64,000 nucleotides of DNA from JANLQX01 sp031418775 (GCA_031418775.1 JANOJN010000170.1:40375-104374), one strand, 5' to 3'. Positions 18,618 to 26,647 are shown, counted from the first letter of the stretch. Numbers and translations are program-made. Notes: generated by a model from the sequence alone, not told the origin.

Positions 18618-18977
18618 TCAGGAGAACGGTGACGTTTCCGATCGCTCCGCCCGTGCGGTGGCAACCGCGTCGCGAAAGCTGACCCTGACGTCGACGCGAT
18701 CCCCATCGCTGACGAACGAAAGCAGCGTTGCTCCATTGCTCCGGGCGAGATCGGACGCGACCTCCTCGCCCTCGACGACCCCGCCGAGCGCCGCAGCGTC
18801 GGCGGCCGTCTGGGCGCGTGCGCGGTCAGCGGCGGCGACGCTGAGCCTGGTCTCCTGCAGCACGAGGTAGGCAACGATGAGGATCGCCGCTCCGAGCAGG
18901 ACAGTGACGGCTCCCCGCTCGTCGTTCGGGCCCCGCGCATCTCGACGGGAGCGCATCGAGTGGGTACGTACGTTCAT
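18618..18977 (-). CDS. TadE/G-like membrane-anchored protein
   Basis: 119-residue protein with a single N-terminal membrane segment (AVTVLLGAAILIVAYLVLQ, about 23-41) preceded by DERG, then the AAADRARAQTAADAAALGG stretch typical of Flp-pilus TadE/TadG-like proteins of actinobacteria. The remaining part has two short beta strands. ATG 18977 is chosen from homology; the second Met (18956) is possible. No pilus ATPase or platform protein lies nearby, so its role in a pilus is unproven. It runs opposite to its neighbours and ends at repeat copy A. Confidence 0.7.
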   Translation of the reverse strand: MNVRTHSMRSRRDARGPNDERGAVTVLLGAAILIVAYLVLQETRLSVAAADRARAQTAADAAALGGVVEGEEVASDLARSNGATLLSFVSDGDRVDVRVSFRDAVATARAERSETSPFS

Positions 18978-19132
18978 GCAAGCGAGCGTGACTGCGGCCG
19001 TCGGGCTGTGGCAACGGTGCTCGTCGACGTGCGGCGATTCGGCGAATCGACGCGGGTGCGCTTGGCAACGAGGTCCCCCGTGTCCGTGAAGCTGACATCG
19101 ACCTCTCCACGAGTAGCAAGTGCACGAACCAC
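18974..19132 (-). CDS. possible small ORF upstream of the Tad-like gene
   Basis: A GTG-started frame of 52 codons ending in a 4-bp overlap with the next start (ATGA). Its N-terminal part (GEVDVSFTDTGDLVAKR) could be the tail of a TadE-type protein that lost its membrane part. No family is recognised. It is divergent from, and 13 bp away from, the start of the DUF3566 gene. It may be no gene at all; the overlap is the only positive sign. Confidence 0.25.
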   Translation of the reverse strand: MVRALATRGEVDVSFTDTGDLVAKRTRVDSPNRRTSTSTVATARRPQSRSLA

Positions 19133-19145
19133 TACGCTCGCTCTC

Positions 19146-19679
19146 GTGGCCAGGAGGAGACGACGCGTCCGCCGCGGGATTCGTGTCCGTCGGGTCGTCC
19201 GTCGGGTCGAACTCGGTTCGCTGTTCCGTCTGGCCATTGGGTTTCATCTGCTGTGTTACGCGGTTTCCATGGCGGTGTTGGCCATCCTTCTCAACGTCGT
19301 GGACCGCCTCGGGCTCCTCGGTAGAATCGAGAAGTTCTTGCAGGAGTCGGGGTTCGGGAACGGGTTCAAGGTGGACCTCGCCGTGGTGCTGCGGGGCGCC
19401 GCCGGGATCGGGCTCGGACTGGTCATCGTGTTCGTCGTGGCCACGATGCTGTTGGGGTTCTTCTTCAACGGTCTCGCCGGGTTTCTCGGAGGGCTGGTGA
19501 TCACCGTCCTCGAGGAGCGCCCACAGGCGCCCCGTCCGAGGACGGTTTCCGCACCCGAAGTGACCCCGACGAGCGCGAATGACGTGGCACCGTTCGACGA
19601 AAGCGTCAGCGGATGGGAGGACGCGACGATGTGGGACACGCCGAGCCCAACAGGGGCGCCGCAGGGTTCCGCCGTCTGA
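19146..19679 (+). CDS. DUF3566 membrane protein
   Basis: Membrane protein of unknown function found after gyrA in many actinobacteria (for example Rv0007 of M. tuberculosis). The family core starts at VRRVELGSLFRLAIGFHLLCYAVS and has two hydrophobic segments: one of about 25 residues near the start, another longer one around VVLRGAAGIGLGLVIVFVVATML. The GTG at 19146 is my choice; the frame is open further upstream but without homology. The C-terminal 50 residues are polar and variable. Here three features, including the repeat, separate it from gyrA; in Mycobacterium it is adjacent. Confidence 0.85.
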   Translation: MARRRRRVRRGIRVRRVVRRVELGSLFRLAIGFHLLCYAVSMAVLAILLNVVDRLGLLGRIEKFLQESGFGNGFKVDLAVVLRGAAGIGLGLVIVFVVATMLLGFFFNGLAGFLGGLVITVLEERPQAPRPRTVSAPEVTPTSANDVAPFDESVSGWEDATMWDTPSPTGAPQGSAV

Positions 19680-19807
19680 GCGCCGTTCCGGTCGCGACAA
19701 CGACGGTCAGCGTGACGAGTCGGGTGTGTAAGATCGGCATCCGCTTTTTCCCGCAGGTCGGTCGACACGCAGGTGTCACTCAGGCTGCTGGCGAGGGTGT
19801 TGGTCTT

Positions 19808-19881
19808 GGGGCTATAGCTCAGTTGGTTAGAGCGTCACACTGATAATGTGAAGGTCGCTGGTTCGATTCCAGCTAGCCCCA
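19808..19881 (+). tRNA. tRNA-Ile (GAT anticodon)
   Basis: 74-base cloverleaf: acceptor GGGGCTA pairs with TAGCCCC (19874-19880), D stem GCTC/GAGC, anticodon stem TCACA/TGTGA with loop CTGATAA, TPC arm GCTGG-TTCGATT-CCAGC, discriminator A. No encoded CCA. The place after gyrA and DUF3566 matches Mycobacterium ileT. Confidence 0.97.
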
Positions 19882-19986
19882 CGTGCAAGCCATGCGTCGA
19901 CTCTTGTTGTCCCTCGGCCTTGCCGGTTTGGTTTCCGCGTTCGTGCGACTCCGTGGCAGTGGCGGCATCCCCCCGCAACAGGGCGG

Positions 19987-21057
19987 ATGGCGCGAACTTT
20001 CCGGCCCCGATCTGCGCTGACGACGGTGACCGGCACGGTTCTCGTCGTCGGTTGCGGCGTCGTGGGAACGCGAGCGGCCCGTCACCTGGGCGATTCGACG
20101 TGGGCCTCGTCGCTGGTGATTGACGACCCGACGTCGCTGTACCTCGATGGACTTGTTGCGTCGAGTTCCCGGGTGACACCGCTCGGTCGACGGTCATGGG
20201 AGGAAGTCGCGCCCGATGTCGTCCTGCTCGCTCTTCCCGCCGGCCACGTCGAGCCAGCGACGCGCGCATTGCGACTCGGTGCCGACGTGGTGTCGGTCGG
20301 GGACTCCGTGGTCGATGCCCGTGGGCTGTTCGCCCTCGGGCCGATGGCCGCATCGGTCGAGCGTCGCGTCATTGTCGGCGCGGGGTACGCGCCTGGCCTC
20401 ACCTGCCTTCTCGCTCGGCACGGGGCGGCGGAGTTCGACGAGGTCGATGAGATCCACGTCGCCAAGATCGGGACCGCGGGTCCGGCCTGCGCCCGGCAGC
20501 ATCATGCCGCCCTCAGCAGCGAGTCGCTCGACTGGCGTGAAGGCCGGTGGGAACGCTTCGTTGGCGGATCGGGACGTGAGCTCTGCTGGTTTCCCGGCCC
20601 TATCGGCGGTGTCGACTGTTACCGGGCGGCCCTGGTCGATCCGATGCTGCTCCAACCGGTGTTTCCAGAGGCCCGACGCATTACGTCGCGCGTGGGCGCG
20701 ACGCGACGCGACCGGGCGACGGCACGCCTGCCCATGCTTCGTCGTCCCCATGCCGAGGCGGGCGACGGTGCGGTGCGTGTGGAGGTGCGGGGACGACGCG
20801 ACAGCCGCGTCGACTCGATTGTGCTCGGGTCCGCGGCGCGGGCTTCGATCGGCACGGCCGCGGTTGCCGCGGTTGCCGTCGACGAGGTCCTTGCCGGACG
20901 CTTCGTCGGGCCGTGGGTGGGTGGGCTGGCCGCGCAGGTCGATGACGCGGTCGCGATGCTGCGGGGGGTGGCGGCGCTCGGCGTGGTGTGCTCGAAGTTC
21001 GAAGGTGCCACTGTCGGCTCGGTTGAGCCAAGGAGACGTGCTGCGGAGGCCGTGTAG
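19987..21057 (+). CDS. saccharopine dehydrogenase-like NAD(P)-binding protein
   Basis: 356-residue protein with an N-terminal Rossmann motif (VLVVGCGVVGTRAARHLG, about residues 18-35) and an overall layout like saccharopine dehydrogenase/homospermidine synthase-type oxidoreductases: nucleotide-binding domain, then a GAGYAPGLTCLLA segment typical of the family's second domain. Substrate is unknown. It lies between tRNA-Ile and tRNA-Ala, which are adjacent in Mycobacterium, so it is an insertion into the conserved order. The start may be ATG 19987 or a later GTG near 20028. Confidence 0.7.
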   Translation: MARTFRPRSALTTVTGTVLVVGCGVVGTRAARHLGDSTWASSLVIDDPTSLYLDGLVASSSRVTPLGRRSWEEVAPDVVLLALPAGHVEPATRALRLGADVVSVGDSVVDARGLFALGPMAASVERRVIVGAGYAPGLTCLLARHGAAEFDEVDEIHVAKIGTAGPACARQHHAALSSESLDWREGRWERFVGGSGRELCWFPGPIGGVDCYRAALVDPMLLQPVFPEARRITSRVGATRRDRATARLPMLRRPHAEAGDGAVRVEVRGRRDSRVDSIVLGSAARASIGTAAVAAVAVDEVLAGRFVGPWVGGLAAQVDDAVAMLRGVAALGVVCSKFEGATVGSVEPRRRAAEAV

Positions 21058-21075
21058 TCTGGGGAGGCCCTTTTC

Positions 21076-21148
21076 GGGGACGTAGCTCAATTGGTAGAGC
21101 GCCTGCTTTGCAAGCAGGAGGTCGACGGTTCGATCCCGTTCGTCTCCA
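21076..21148 (+). tRNA. tRNA-Ala (TGC anticodon)
   Basis: 73-base cloverleaf: acceptor GGGGACG pairs with CGTCTCC (one G-T), D stem GCTC/GAGC, anticodon stem CCTGC/GCAGG with loop TTTGCAA, TPC arm GACGG-TTCGATC-CCGTT, discriminator A at 21148. Its 3' half is duplicated at 22419-22457, making it an integration target. Confidence 0.97.
21110..21148 (+). repeat. attachment-site copy inside tRNA-Ala (left end)
   Basis: 39 bases from the anticodon loop to the discriminator base, identical to 22419-22457. Similarity extends beyond both ends with single mismatches (about 49 bp in all). This is the left boundary of the inserted segment and keeps the tRNA gene intact. Confidence 0.85.
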
Positions 21149-21482
21149 CGAATCGCCGTGAGATCGTTAGCGACCAAGTCCCCTGCGGGCGGCCGTTGTC
21201 GTCGTCTCAGTAGTGAAGGCCCAGACGCTCCGCTTCGGCGCTCATCTCGTCGAGGGCGGCGCGGCACTCGGCAAGAGAACGCTCCGAACCAGCGCCACCG
21301 TTCGGAGCCTCCGGAGGGGTGTCGTACGCTCCCGGCGTGGCGTCTCGCGTCATCCGTCGAGTCTGCAGCCAGAGGAGAATCGCCAGTGGTCGAATTTCGG
21401 GCCAGACCTTTACAGTCCCCCGTTGGGGCGATTGCGTTGCAGAGGGGGTTGCGACCCACCCGATGATCGTTTTGATATCTTT

Positions 21483-21830
21483 TTGGATATTGACTGGACC
21501 ATCGAGCAGGAACCAGACGTCGCCGCATGGTTCAACGAATTGGACAGACCACAGTTTGGACATGTGGCCTTCCACATCGATCGACTGCTGGTCACCGGCT
21601 CGATGCTCCGAATGCCACACTCCCGGTCGCTGGGCGACGGACTGTACGAACTTCGATTCGACCTCGGCACGGTGTCTGGCGCATCACCTATCTTCACTGA
21701 GCCGCGGCGCATCGTGCTTCTCACAGTGTTCCGGAAACAACGGAACAACGAACGCCACGAGGTGAACCGTGCCCACCGCCAAGGCACGGTGCATCGCCGA
21801 GGGCCACACTGCAGACGAGGATTGACATGA
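21483..21830 (+). CDS. HigB/RelE-like toxin, probably frameshifted near its end
   Basis: Frame with the HigB-like plan of Gp49-type toxins, ribosome-dependent mRNA interferases: WTIEQEPDVAAWFNELD at the start, GDGLYELRFDLG in the middle and RRIVLLTVFRKQRNNERHEV near the end. I infer a TTG start at 21483; no better start exists. From about 21766 on, the frame reads HRQGTVHRRG, whereas the +1 frame reads KARCIAEGHTADED and stops at 21825, which resembles the usual C terminus of this family. One base may therefore have been lost, or the assembly may contain an error. The present frame stops in ATGA, overlapping the antitoxin start. Confidence 0.6.
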   Translation: MDIDWTIEQEPDVAAWFNELDRPQFGHVAFHIDRLLVTGSMLRMPHSRSLGDGLYELRFDLGTVSGASPIFTEPRRIVLLTVFRKQRNNERHEVNRAHRQGTVHRRGPHCRRGLT

Positions 21831-22135
21831 CCCGAACCAAATGGACCGAACTCCGTGATGCCCGACTGGCCACGTTCACGAATGAGGAACGAGCGGAGTA
21901 CGAGCGCGGCTACCGCGCAGCAGCGCTCGCCGCCTCGATCGGCGAGCAAATCCGAACCTTTCGAGAAGAGGCGTCGCTCACGCAGCGCGAACTTGCGGGG
22001 CGGATGGGGACGAGCCAGGCCGCGATCGCCCGACTCGAGGCGGGTGGTGTCGGTGCGACGGTCACGACGCTTCAGCGCATCGCCGACACGCTCGGGCTGA
22101 CGCTAACCGTTGAGCTCCACCGGCCGGCTGCGTAA
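21827..22135 (+). CDS. HigA-like antitoxin, Xre-family helix-turn-helix
   Basis: 102-residue DNA-binding protein with the helix-turn-helix SLTQRELAGRMGTSQAAIARLE at about residues 50-71 and a C-terminal RIADTLGLTLTVEL typical of HigA-type antitoxins. The N-terminal half is charged and helical. Its ATG overlaps the upstream toxin frame. Antitoxins of this kind bind the toxin and repress their own promoter; the toxin-first gene order is the higBA order. Confidence 0.85.
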   Translation: MTRTKWTELRDARLATFTNEERAEYERGYRAAALAASIGEQIRTFREEASLTQRELAGRMGTSQAAIARLEAGGVGATVTTLQRIADTLGLTLTVELHRPAA

Positions 22136-22418
22136 TCTCTCCGACGCTCACCGGGTGAGACCAGCAGTGGGCTGCAACACTCCCTGCACCGTGGACAGGA
22201 AGTCAAAAGAGTCCGCGAGACATAGCCGCAAACTTAGCCATTCGGCCTTTCGCCCGATTCGCGAACTACCGGGCATCAGAAAATACGTATGCGTACCTAC
22301 GACTGCTGTCCGGACGGTTGAGTCCCTACCGAGCTGCCGAAATGCATCGTACAGGACCACTCGAGAAGGAACGAGCCGACACGCCGGAGCACGTCTTGGA
22401 CAATAGTAAGTGTACTTC

Positions 22419-22457
22419 GCAAGCAGGAGGTCGACGGTTCGATCCCGTTCGTCTCCA
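22419..22457 (+). repeat. duplicated tRNA-Ala 3' half (right attachment site)
   Basis: Exact copy of tRNA-Ala bases 21110-21148 without the 5' half, so it is not a functional tRNA. It marks the right boundary of the insertion. From 22136 to 22418 I see no gene. Confidence 0.88.
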
Positions 22458-22486
22458 GGAATCGCCCGCAACGCAGTTCGTGCACC

Positions 22487-22529
22487 CGTCCGCCCAAGCT
22501 GCGTCCGCCCAAGCTGCGATTGCCCAAGG
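22487..22529 (+). repeat. short tandem repeat upstream of nhaA
   Basis: The 15-bp unit CGTCCGCCCAAGCTG occurs twice in full (22487-22501, 22502-22516), followed by a diverged third unit. It occupies the 111-bp space between the attachment site and the nhaA start. No coding function is visible. Confidence 0.7.
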
Positions 22530-22568
22530 TCGGACCTGTCATCATCGGAGCATGAAGCGAAGTCGCCG

Positions 22569-23906
22569 GTGACTGGCCGGGTGGCACTCCGCCGTTCCGC
22601 TCGACGATCGATCATCCGGCCCCTGCGTGACTTCCTCGCCACGGAGGCGGCCGGAGGTGTTGCGGTCGTCCTGGCCACAGCGGTGGCGTTGGTGTGGGCG
22701 AACTCGCCCTGGTCGGGGTCGTATCGATCCCTGTGGACGACAGACTTCGGCGTCCAGCTCGGCCGGTTCGGGTTTTCGTTGGATCTCCGGCACTGGGTGA
22801 ACGACGGTTTGATGACGGCCTTCTTTCTCGTCGTCGGGCTCGAGATCAAACGCGAGCTGGTCGAGGGCGAGCTCCGTGAGCGCCGCAAAGCGCTCGTGCC
22901 CGTCGCTGCGGCCCTCGGGGGCATGGTCGTCCCAGCGCTGACCTTCGTGGCCTGGAACCTGGGAACGGCACAGGTAGGCGGCTGGGGGGTCCCTATGGCT
23001 ACGGACATCGCTCTCGCGGTGGGCATTCTCGCTCTCGCCGGTCCGCGCTTTCCCGCGGGCGCGAGGCTGTTCCTGTTGGCCCTGGCCATCGTCGACGACA
23101 TCGGGGCAATCGTCGTGATCGCCGTCTTCTACGGCAGCGGCGGTCGCCGCGGGCTGCTCCTCGTGGCCGCGCTCATCGTTGCGTGTGTGGTCGCGGTTCG
23201 GCGCGCCGGTGTCACTGCGATCGGCATCTACCTGTGCCTGGGTGCCGTCCTGTGGTGGGCTCTCTACGAGGCCGGCGTTCATCCGACGCTCGCCGGCGTG
23301 GTCCTGGGGCTGCTGGCTCCGACGCAACCGTTCACGCCGCTCGAGCTGATTGATCAGGACGAGTTGGTGGATGTGTCCGATGTCGGACATGCCGTTGAAA
23401 CCGTCCGACTGGCGAAGTCGTCGGTATCGATTGTCGAATGGCTGGAGCACAGGCTCCACCCGTGGACAAGCTTCGCGGTCGTACCGATCTTCGCGATCGC
23501 CAACGCTGGCATCGAGATCTCTGGGAGGTCGTTGGGGGACGCGGCCGGTTCGCGGGTGGTGTGGGGTGTTGGGTTGGGGCTCCTCCTCGGCAAGCCGCTC
23601 GGCATCCTGCTCGCGACGTATCTCGTGGTGCGCCTCGGGGCGGGGGCGCTGCCGGAAGGGACCACGTGGCGCGACCTCACCGCCGCGGCGCTCGTGGCCG
23701 GTGTCGGCTTCACGGTGTCGCTCTTTGTCGCGGAACTGGCCTTCGTCGGCCGGCAGGCGGACAGCGCAAAGATCGCCGTCCTGGTGACGTCGGTGGCTGC
23801 CGGGACCATCGGGCTGCTGGCGGCGCGCCGCTCATCCGGAAACCGTCCCGCCTTGCGAGAGGACACCGGCTCCCCTCTCCGAAGTACCGAAGCGGGTGAT
23901 CATTGA
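22569..23906 (+). CDS. nhaA: Na+/H+ antiporter NhaA
   Basis: Inner-membrane antiporter that exports sodium in exchange for protons. The 445-residue protein has about a dozen hydrophobic segments and NhaA motifs: GLEIKRELVEGELR, PMATDIALAVGILAL with the paired-aspartate region continuing in ALAIVDDIGAIVVIA, and a final GVGFTVSLFVAELAF. I chose GTG 22569, where homology begins; a second GTG is four codons later. A six-codon frame MKRSRR starts at ATG 22552 and its TGA overlaps this GTG, so translation may be coupled. The frame also runs open upstream through the attachment site. Confidence 0.93.
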   Translation: MTGRVALRRSARRSIIRPLRDFLATEAAGGVAVVLATAVALVWANSPWSGSYRSLWTTDFGVQLGRFGFSLDLRHWVNDGLMTAFFLVVGLEIKRELVEGELRERRKALVPVAAALGGMVVPALTFVAWNLGTAQVGGWGVPMATDIALAVGILALAGPRFPAGARLFLLALAIVDDIGAIVVIAVFYGSGGRRGLLLVAALIVACVVAVRRAGVTAIGIYLCLGAVLWWALYEAGVHPTLAGVVLGLLAPTQPFTPLELIDQDELVDVSDVGHAVETVRLAKSSVSIVEWLEHRLHPWTSFAVVPIFAIANAGIEISGRSLGDAAGSRVVWGVGLGLLLGKPLGILLATYLVVRLGAGALPEGTTWRDLTAAALVAGVGFTVSLFVAELAFVGRQADSAKIAVLVTSVAAGTIGLLAARRSSGNRPALREDTGSPLRSTEAGDH

Positions 23907-24164
23907 CGGTGACCGCGGACGATCGAGTGTCGCGACGCCCACGCCACGCACACTCGAACGAGGTGAGTCGATCGAATCGGGCCGGAGAGGCGTCCGACCC
24001 ACGGCAGCGTGACTTCCGGGGTCCGAGGCACCCGATCCACCGCTTTGCGTGAGATTTCTTGCGAGAGATCCACACTCAGCGCGCAACCTCTTCACCTTTG
24101 CTGCCGATAGCCAAGGCATCGGCATCCGAAGCCGACCGTTCAACCTTCCCCAGGAGTACCCGAC

Positions 24165-24707
24165 ATGTCCACGAAAGTCCTCACCCGATTCGCCGCAACC
24201 GTCATCGTGTCCGCCACTGCCGTTGCCACGCTTTCGTCCGCCGCTCTTGCCACCGAAAAGAAGGCCGGCCCCAACCGCGCCGCGATAGCGAAGGTCCAGG
24301 CCGAGAACAAGGCCCGCCGGGAGGCGACCGAGGCAGCCAACAAGGACCGACGCGAGGCCACCCGCACCTCGAACGAGGGTGCTCGTACCGCGACCAAGAC
24401 CTCGAACGACGCGTTGCGCGACACCACGCGGACCGGCTGTGAGACCGCGCGGGAAGCCGCTGCGACACAGGAGGCCAAAGCCGCAGCCCGGGCCGCATGC
24501 GAAGCCGCCCGCGACACCACGAAGTCCGCCACGGAGGCCGCGCGTGAGACCACGCGGACGTCGAACGAGGATGCCCGGGAGGCCACCCGTGCAGCCAACG
24601 AGGCTGCCCGCAAGGCAACGGAGGAGGCCAACAAGGCCGCCCGCGATGCCGTGCGCGCCACCTTGGTGCCCCGCACGAGCGTGCCTGCCGGCAACACCGC
24701 CTCCTGA
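24165..24707 (+). CDS. secreted alanine/threonine-rich protein with 11-residue helical repeats
   Basis: No family recognised by name. An N-terminal signal peptide ends near SSAALAT (residue 30). The rest is almost entirely helical repeats with a period of 11, such as TRTSNEDAREA, TRAANEAARKA and TEEANKAARDA, nine or so units in all. Such 11-residue amphipathic repeats resemble late-embryogenesis-abundant (LEA) proteins and apolipoproteins. Two cysteines lie in the middle repeats. CAGGAG precedes the ATG. A strong terminator follows at 24720. A protective or surface-coat role is only a guess. Confidence 0.8.
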   Translation: MSTKVLTRFAATVIVSATAVATLSSAALATEKKAGPNRAAIAKVQAENKARREATEAANKDRREATRTSNEGARTATKTSNDALRDTTRTGCETAREAAATQEAKAAARAACEAARDTTKSATEAARETTRTSNEDAREATRAANEAARKATEEANKAARDAVRATLVPRTSVPAGNTAS

Positions 24708-24719
24708 CGACAGCCGAGC

Positions 24720-24754
24720 GGGACCGTCGAGACCACGGCTCGACGGTCCCTCTT
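24720..24754. terminator. bidirectional terminator
   Basis: Perfect 12-bp stem (GGGACCGTCGAG / CTCGACGGTCCC) with a 7-base loop, followed by TCTT. It fills the 51-bp gap between two convergent genes and can serve both. Confidence 0.85.
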
Positions 24755-24758
24755 CGGC

Positions 24759-25829
24759 TCAGACCGCGGCTTTCGTGCGGAGAAGCTCAACGGCGAGACG
24801 AAACTGGGTCCGTGCCCGGTCGAGGTTCTGCCCGGCCCGGTCGACGCGGAAGTACGTATCACCGTTGAGGTGATCGGCGAGGAACCTCATGCCGTTCTCC
24901 ACCGCCAGCACCGGACCGGCGTATCGGATCAGCGGCATCTCGGCCGGGTTGAACTCATAGGCATCGCGGAAGCCGTCGATGAGCGCGTCGACCACCCACT
25001 GCCGCACCTCCATCGGTTCGAGGTCGTGAGCATCTTCGGCCTCGTTGGACGCCCCGGACCGGATGAGCTCGCCCAGATCGACCAGTGCCGAGCCGGGCAT
25101 CGTCGTGTCGAGATCGACTACGGCTCGTGCTGCACCCGTCGTGCGGTCACAGAGCAGGTTCGTCACCTTGGCGTCGTTGTGCACCGCATGCGTCGCGTTG
25201 GCAGCGATCGCCTTCGCCCATTCGAGAAGCTCGTCAGCGAGTGCCGACGCGTCCCCCAGTTCCCGCCGGATGACCGATGCCCGCTCCATGCGGTCGGCAC
25301 GGCGTGCCTCGCGCAGCTGATCGACCCGCCATCCGAAGTCGTGGAACCTGGGAATGGTCTCGTGCAGCGGGCCCCCGGGGAGGGATCGGAGCGCGGACGC
25401 GAAGACGCCGAAGGTACGCGCGGCATTCGCGGCCTCGTCGGAGTTGGACACGTCGTGCGGAGCGATGCACCGCTCGACTCGGTGGGTTGCCCGCCAGGTC
25501 GAGCCGTCCGGCAGAAGCACGTGCAGGCCGTCGGTCTTCGTCCGGAGATGGCGGGGGATGGTGATCTCGAGGTGCGGATCGCGGAGGTGGAAGAGGTCGT
25601 CGATCCGGCGGAGGTTCTCCTCACAGGCCGGGAGATCTCGGAAGACCTGCGCGTTGAGTTCCTGGACGACGTAACCCCCGGCGTCAGCGGTCGTGATCGA
25701 CCACGTGCGATGGATGTGTCCACCACCGAGAGGCACCGCGTCGGCGATAGGGGAGTCGACTTGATACGCGCGCAGAACGGCGCGGAGACGCTCCGACGCA
25801 GCGGACCCGTCGTCCGTCGTCGCTACCAC
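24759..25829 (-). CDS. phosphotransferase, N-acetylhexosamine kinase-like (APH fold)
   Basis: 356-residue kinase of the aminoglycoside phosphotransferase/choline kinase fold. The catalytic-loop HNDAKVTNLLCD supplies Asp and Asn, and VVDLDTTMPG is the metal-binding DxD-type motif. The N-terminal half begins LGGGHIHRTWSITTADAGGYVVQELN, which matches N-acetylhexosamine-1-kinase-like members rather than antibiotic-modifying enzymes. The GTG start (25829) overlaps the stop of the upstream nucleotidyltransferase gene. Kinase plus sugar nucleotidyltransferase suggests a salvage route from a free sugar to an NDP-sugar; the sugar is not identified. Confidence 0.78.
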   Translation of the reverse strand: MVATTDDGSAASERLRAVLRAYQVDSPIADAVPLGGGHIHRTWSITTADAGGYVVQELNAQVFRDLPACEENLRRIDDLFHLRDPHLEITIPRHLRTKTDGLHVLLPDGSTWRATHRVERCIAPHDVSNSDEAANAARTFGVFASALRSLPGGPLHETIPRFHDFGWRVDQLREARRADRMERASVIRRELGDASALADELLEWAKAIAANATHAVHNDAKVTNLLCDRTTGAARAVVDLDTTMPGSALVDLGELIRSGASNEAEDAHDLEPMEVRQWVVDALIDGFRDAYEFNPAEMPLIRYAGPVLAVENGMRFLADHLNGDTYFRVDRAGQNLDRARTQFRLAVELLRTKAAV

Positions 25830-26647
25830 CCGTCGGCGATCAGTTCGGCTCGGACCTTCTCCACGTCGTCGGCGAAGGTGACGCCGTGCCATGTGGAATC
25901 CGTCACCGTCACGCTGATGCGGAGTTGACCGGATGCGACGAGCTGACCGATGGCGTCGGGCAGGCCGAGTTCCGCTTTGGCGTCATCACGGTGTTGCTCC
26001 CGGAAGCCGCGCCCGAGGTCGCGCAATTCTTCAACAGCGGCCGGCCGAAACGCCCAGAGGTTCATCGAGACGGCAGCATCGCTTTCCATGACGTGGCCGG
26101 TGCCATCGGCGATCACGCCGTCCACGAGTTCCACCCCGCGGCGTTCGGTAAGCGCGCGGAGTAGTCCGTCTTCGTCGACGACCGGTTCGGCACGCGAAAC
26201 GCCGCCGATGCCAGAGAGGGTTCGACCCACCGGAAACATCACCGCGGCACCGTCGATGTCGCCTTGCGTTGTCGCAGCAAACGCGTCTGCCAGGGCCGCG
26301 ACGCCGTAGAGGTCGTCACCGTTGGCGACAACCAACGGTCCGTGGAGGCCAGTGCTTGCCAGCGCATCGACAGTGCCCCAGGGCTTGCCGGCGCCTTCGT
26401 CGCGGCCGATCTGATCAGCGAACGAGACGGGTATCGGTGGATTGTTAAGTGCACCTATGATCGCGTCACGCGTGAGCGGTCCGACGACGATGACAGCTTC
26501 GGTGAAGCCGGCCCGTCTGGCCTGATCGAGCGAGAGGACGAGGAGCGCCTCGTGGGCGGGACCAACCGGCGCGAGCGGCTTCACGCCCCCGAAGCGCGAG
26601 CCGAGCCCGGCGGCCAGGAGGACGATGGGAACGGGCGTGGTAGTCAT
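25823..26647 (-). CDS. nucleotidyltransferase (NTP_transferase family)
   Basis: Transfers a nucleotidyl group to a sugar-1-phosphate or similar substrate. The N-terminal motif VLLAAGLGSRFGGVKPLAPVG at about residues 8-28 is the NTP-binding loop of the GT-A-fold pyrophosphorylases, and LVVANGDDLYG holds the metal-binding aspartates. 274 residues. The ATG at 26647 overlaps the ATG of the divergent oxidoreductase gene within a single CATG, so no room remains for ordinary upstream promoter and ribosome site. It is followed by the kinase gene with an overlap. Confidence 0.82.
   Translation of the reverse strand: MTTTPVPIVLLAAGLGSRFGGVKPLAPVGPAHEALLVLSLDQARRAGFTEAVIVVGPLTRDAIIGALNNPPIPVSFADQIGRDEGAGKPWGTVDALASTGLHGPLVVANGDDLYGVAALADAFAATTQGDIDGAAVMFPVGRTLSGIGGVSRAEPVVDEDGLLRALTERRGVELVDGVIADGTGHVMESDAAVSMNLWAFRPAAVEELRDLGRGFREQHRDDAKAELGLPDAIGQLVASGQLRISVTVTDSTWHGVTFADDVEKVRAELIADGW

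Larger units (their letters stand above)
21149..22457. mobile_element. 1.3-kb insertion in tRNA-Ala carrying a toxin-antitoxin pair
   Basis: The segment between the two 39-bp direct repeats is 1309 bp per repeat unit. It contains only a HigB-like toxin frame and a Xre-family antitoxin; no integrase or excisionase gene is present. Parts of it (for example 22180-22310) are richer in A and T than the flanks. It is best seen as a remnant of an integrative element, or a non-autonomous one moved by an integrase elsewhere. The first 334 bp after the tRNA (21149-21482) contain no gene I can support. Confidence 0.75.

Noticed and set aside
18431..18940. Reading frames that pass through repeat copies and contain a CPHIWGQPLSQ-type peptide
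   Set aside because: Similar peptides appear because the DNA repeat is conserved; frames differ in their other parts and have no start or ribosome site.
21207..21620. Minus-strand frame ending in a plausible helical C terminus (AALDEMSAEAERLGLHY)
   Set aside because: Could be a gene fragment, but it overlaps the toxin frame antisense and no upstream part matches a family.
22419..22457. Second tRNA-Ala gene
   Set aside because: Only the 3' half is present; no D arm or 5' acceptor strand.
22148..23101. Minus-strand frame containing a GDERDRTVDLLLAK-like peptide
   Set aside because: This peptide is the reverse translation of the tRNA-Ala 3' half, a known annotation artefact; the same string occurs in the minus frame at 20194-21528.
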